From Clostridia bacterium (GTDB lineage: Bacteria; Bacillota; Clostridia; Oscillospirales; CAG-382): 7,230 bases of DNA. The notes under the pieces are model-generated. The model had not been told where the DNA came from and ran no database searches. It saw nothing but the letters and a program-made list of their open reading frames with translations. The DNA lies in the NCBI GenBank assembly GCA_017613815.1, contig JAGADB010000137.1, positions 1-7,230 of the forward strand, given 5' to 3'. A program made the translations under genes and the position numbers. Below are positions 5,591 through 7,230 of this stretch, piece after piece (the stretch's first letter is position 1; each line of letters begins with the position of its first letter).

Positions 5591-7230
5591 TCAGATTTTC
5601 GCGGAAGGAATGAATTCCGTATTATATCCCGCGTTTTTCAATTCTTCTTCGGCGCTTATTCTCTCTAAAATATCTTTTCCGAAAGCGCAGTCGTACAAAT
5701 AGAACGTACCGCTTTGCGCGTCGACGAAATCGGCTTTGTCCCCGTATTTTCCGCCGGCTCTCGACAAAGACGCGTTTTCTTCGAGTATCTTATGCGTAAC
5801 GTTGCTCTTTGAGAAAGAATTATCGCTTGCAGAAAGATTTTTCGTTCCCGAATGGAGCGCGTACATGAGGAAATAGAGTTCCTCCGCGTGTTTTCCCGTT
5901 CTGCGGAGCTTTGCGAAATCCTTTAAGGTAAGAGACGATATGACCGCCGCTTCCTTAACGTCTTCCGAAAAGACTCTGTTTATGAGCGAGTTTACGTTAT
6001 CGGAGCCGAAGAAGTTCCAGCCGCAAGTTCCGTTTACTCCCGGAGCCGCGCCGACTGAGACGATTACGCGCGTAAATTTTTCGCTTTCGTTATACTCGTC
6101 AGATGCGCAAACCACCTTACATATCGGGTTTCCGTTATCAAAAAGCTTGTCCTTTTCGTGATTTATTGAAATCAAATGTTTGATATATGCCGCCTGTCCG
6201 TTTGTAAAGGTATAAATACAGAATTTTTCCTTTGATTTTTCGGCAAATTCAAGCGCTTTTGCAAGGCACGCCTCCGCTTCCTGCGGGTTTGCGCCGTCGC
6301 TGTTTTTTCGCATGCTTCCGTTTACGGTTATCATCTGTATTTCGGTATTTTCGCCGAACAATGAAACAGTTTTTCCGTCATTATCCAAAGAATATTTCGC
6401 CGCTCCGGACGATATGAGCTTTTCGGATAGTTCGCTGTCGGTCTTTTCCCCCGCGACGAGCACCGAAGAAGATGATGAAAGTACGGGGAGCGCGTAAACG
6501 CCCTTATATTCCGCTTCGTTGAAGATTACTGTATCAAACTGCTTTCCCGAATCCGAAACCGCAGGCAGGAATGCGTCGGAAACAATAATACACGGGAAGA
6601 ACGTCATAAGCGTTTCAAGATGCTTTGATGCGAACGCGTTTACAGGCATTCCCGCGTCGGAATAAATTTCCGACAGGTCTTCCGTTTCGGCAAAGAACTT
6701 TATTTTCTGCATGTGAGCGTGATAGGAATTCATCCTTGACGCGTCTTTTGCTTTTGCAAATTCTTCGAGATATTTACCTTTCAGGCTGTCGAAGCGCACG
6801 GAGTTTGCTTCGTAGTCGATTTTAGAAGAAAGAATTTCATACGCGGGCAAAATCAGCGATTTTGCGAAAATTCTGTCTATGTTTCCGGTTATTCCCGACT
6901 TTTCGATATATTCCGTGAAGGAATCCATCTTTCCCGACGCCTTTTCCTTTGCGCCGAGCCAGCCGTTCCAGGAATCGTATGCGGATTTATCCGTCTTCAT
7001 TGCCTTAAGCTTCTTGGTCAATCCGTCGCTGCTTAAAATTCCCGTCTCGAACACGAAGTCTTCAAAATCCACGTTGAGCGTTTCGGAAAGCACCTTTATC
7101 AGGCAGTCGTTTTCCGAGAACACCTCGGTAAGAGACGCTCTGGCGTAGGTGAGGTTCTTTGAAACCGACGGATTTTTTGCGACTTTCTCGATAAAATCGA
7201 ATATTTTACGCGTCTTTTTATTGATAAACC
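5591..7230 (-). CDS. Degenerate superfamily 1 helicase/nuclease-like protein, DUF4011 type, C-terminal part (partial)
   Basis: The frame stays open to the window edge, so this is the C-terminal 545 codons of a longer gene; GTG at 7123 is only an internal codon. The order of segments follows the large DUF4011-type superfamily 1 helicases (numbering from the first full codon at the edge). A FPCIIVSD segment precedes FDTVIFNEAE (231-240), in place of the Walker B FDxVIFDEAS. LVAGEKTDSE (257-265 region) replaces the VVGDPKQLPP motif III. VNGSMRKN to EAEACLAKALEF, then YTFTNGQAAYI (to about 349), matches the second RecA-like domain. VNSLINRVF (412-420) matches motif VI LNVxVTRAR, keeping one arginine. 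The last 70 residues resemble the terminal nuclease-fold domain. Several key residues are changed, so catalytic activity is doubtful. Walker A would lie outside the window. No signal peptide or membrane segment is seen in this part. It is immediately upstream of the mreB-like gene. Family assignment is by remembered motif order, without a search. Confidence 0.75.
   Translation of the reverse strand, partial: FINKKTRKIFDFIEKVAKNPSVSKNLTYARASLTEVFSENDCLIKVLSETLNVDFEDFVFETGILSSDGLTKKLKAMKTDKSAYDSWNGWLGAKEKASGKMDSFTEYIEKSGITGNIDRIFAKSLILPAYEILSSKIDYEANSVRFDSLKGKYLEEFAKAKDASRMNSYHAHMQKIKFFAETEDLSEIYSDAGMPVNAFASKHLETLMTFFPCIIVSDAFLPAVSDSGKQFDTVIFNEAEYKGVYALPVLSSSSSVLVAGEKTDSELSEKLISSGAAKYSLDNDGKTVSLFGENTEIQMITVNGSMRKNSDGANPQEAEACLAKALEFAEKSKEKFCIYTFTNGQAAYIKHLISINHEKDKLFDNGNPICKVVCASDEYNESEKFTRVIVSVGAAPGVNGTCGWNFFGSDNVNSLINRVFSEDVKEAAVISSLTLKDFAKLRRTGKHAEELYFLMYALHSGTKNLSASDNSFSKSNVTHKILEENASLSRAGGKYGDKADFVDAQSGTFYLYDCAFGKDILERISAEEELKNAGYNTEFIPSAKI

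Noticed and set aside
7121..7123. GTG at 7123 as the start of the helicase-like gene
   Set aside because: The frame has 35 more sense codons up to the window edge with matching composition, and no ribosome binding site precedes the GTG. The gene is cut by the window edge.

Overview
This window looks like ordinary chromosome from a low-to-mid GC Gram-positive bacterium, most likely an uncultured gut-type Clostridia member. The assignment rests on strong AGGAGG-type ribosome binding sites, an AT-rich promoter region, a pair of short chromate transporter genes, and a secreted protein whose GLUG-like repeats and C-terminal beta-domain are common in gut clostridia. It is an inference from gene style, not a phylogenetic result.

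Left part, plus strand (1-1350): an AT-rich leader with possible promoter elements is followed by two translationally coupled short CHR-family (chromate transporter) genes whose ATG and TGA overlap. The second gene has a one-base loss near 1141: its first frame stops at 1147, and the missing C-terminal membrane segment is still intact one frame back, to 1296. A strong hairpin-and-U-tract terminator (1311-1350) closes this unit. The same hairpin can also serve the convergent minus-strand unit.

Right part, minus strand (7230 down to 1360): four genes are packed head to tail with gaps of about 17-40 bases, suggesting one transcription unit. In order of transcription they are: (i) the C-terminal 545 codons of a large protein that runs off the window and resembles the DUF4011-type superfamily 1 helicase/nuclease proteins with eroded catalytic motifs; (ii) an MreB-family actin homologue; (iii) a cofactor-independent phosphoglycerate mutase of the long, plant/nematode-like form; (iv) an exported protein with a signal peptide, GLUG-like repeats and a C-terminal beta-domain.

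The genes do not form an obvious single pathway. The MreB homologue (cell-shape scaffold) and GpmI (glycolysis) are housekeeping, and the exported protein is probably a surface or secreted structural protein. The most unusual item is the helicase-like protein. Its overall architecture can still be followed from the Walker B region to a terminal nuclease-like segment, but several key residues are replaced. No CRISPR array, tRNA, rRNA, insertion sequence or recognisable defence or biosynthetic cluster was seen.
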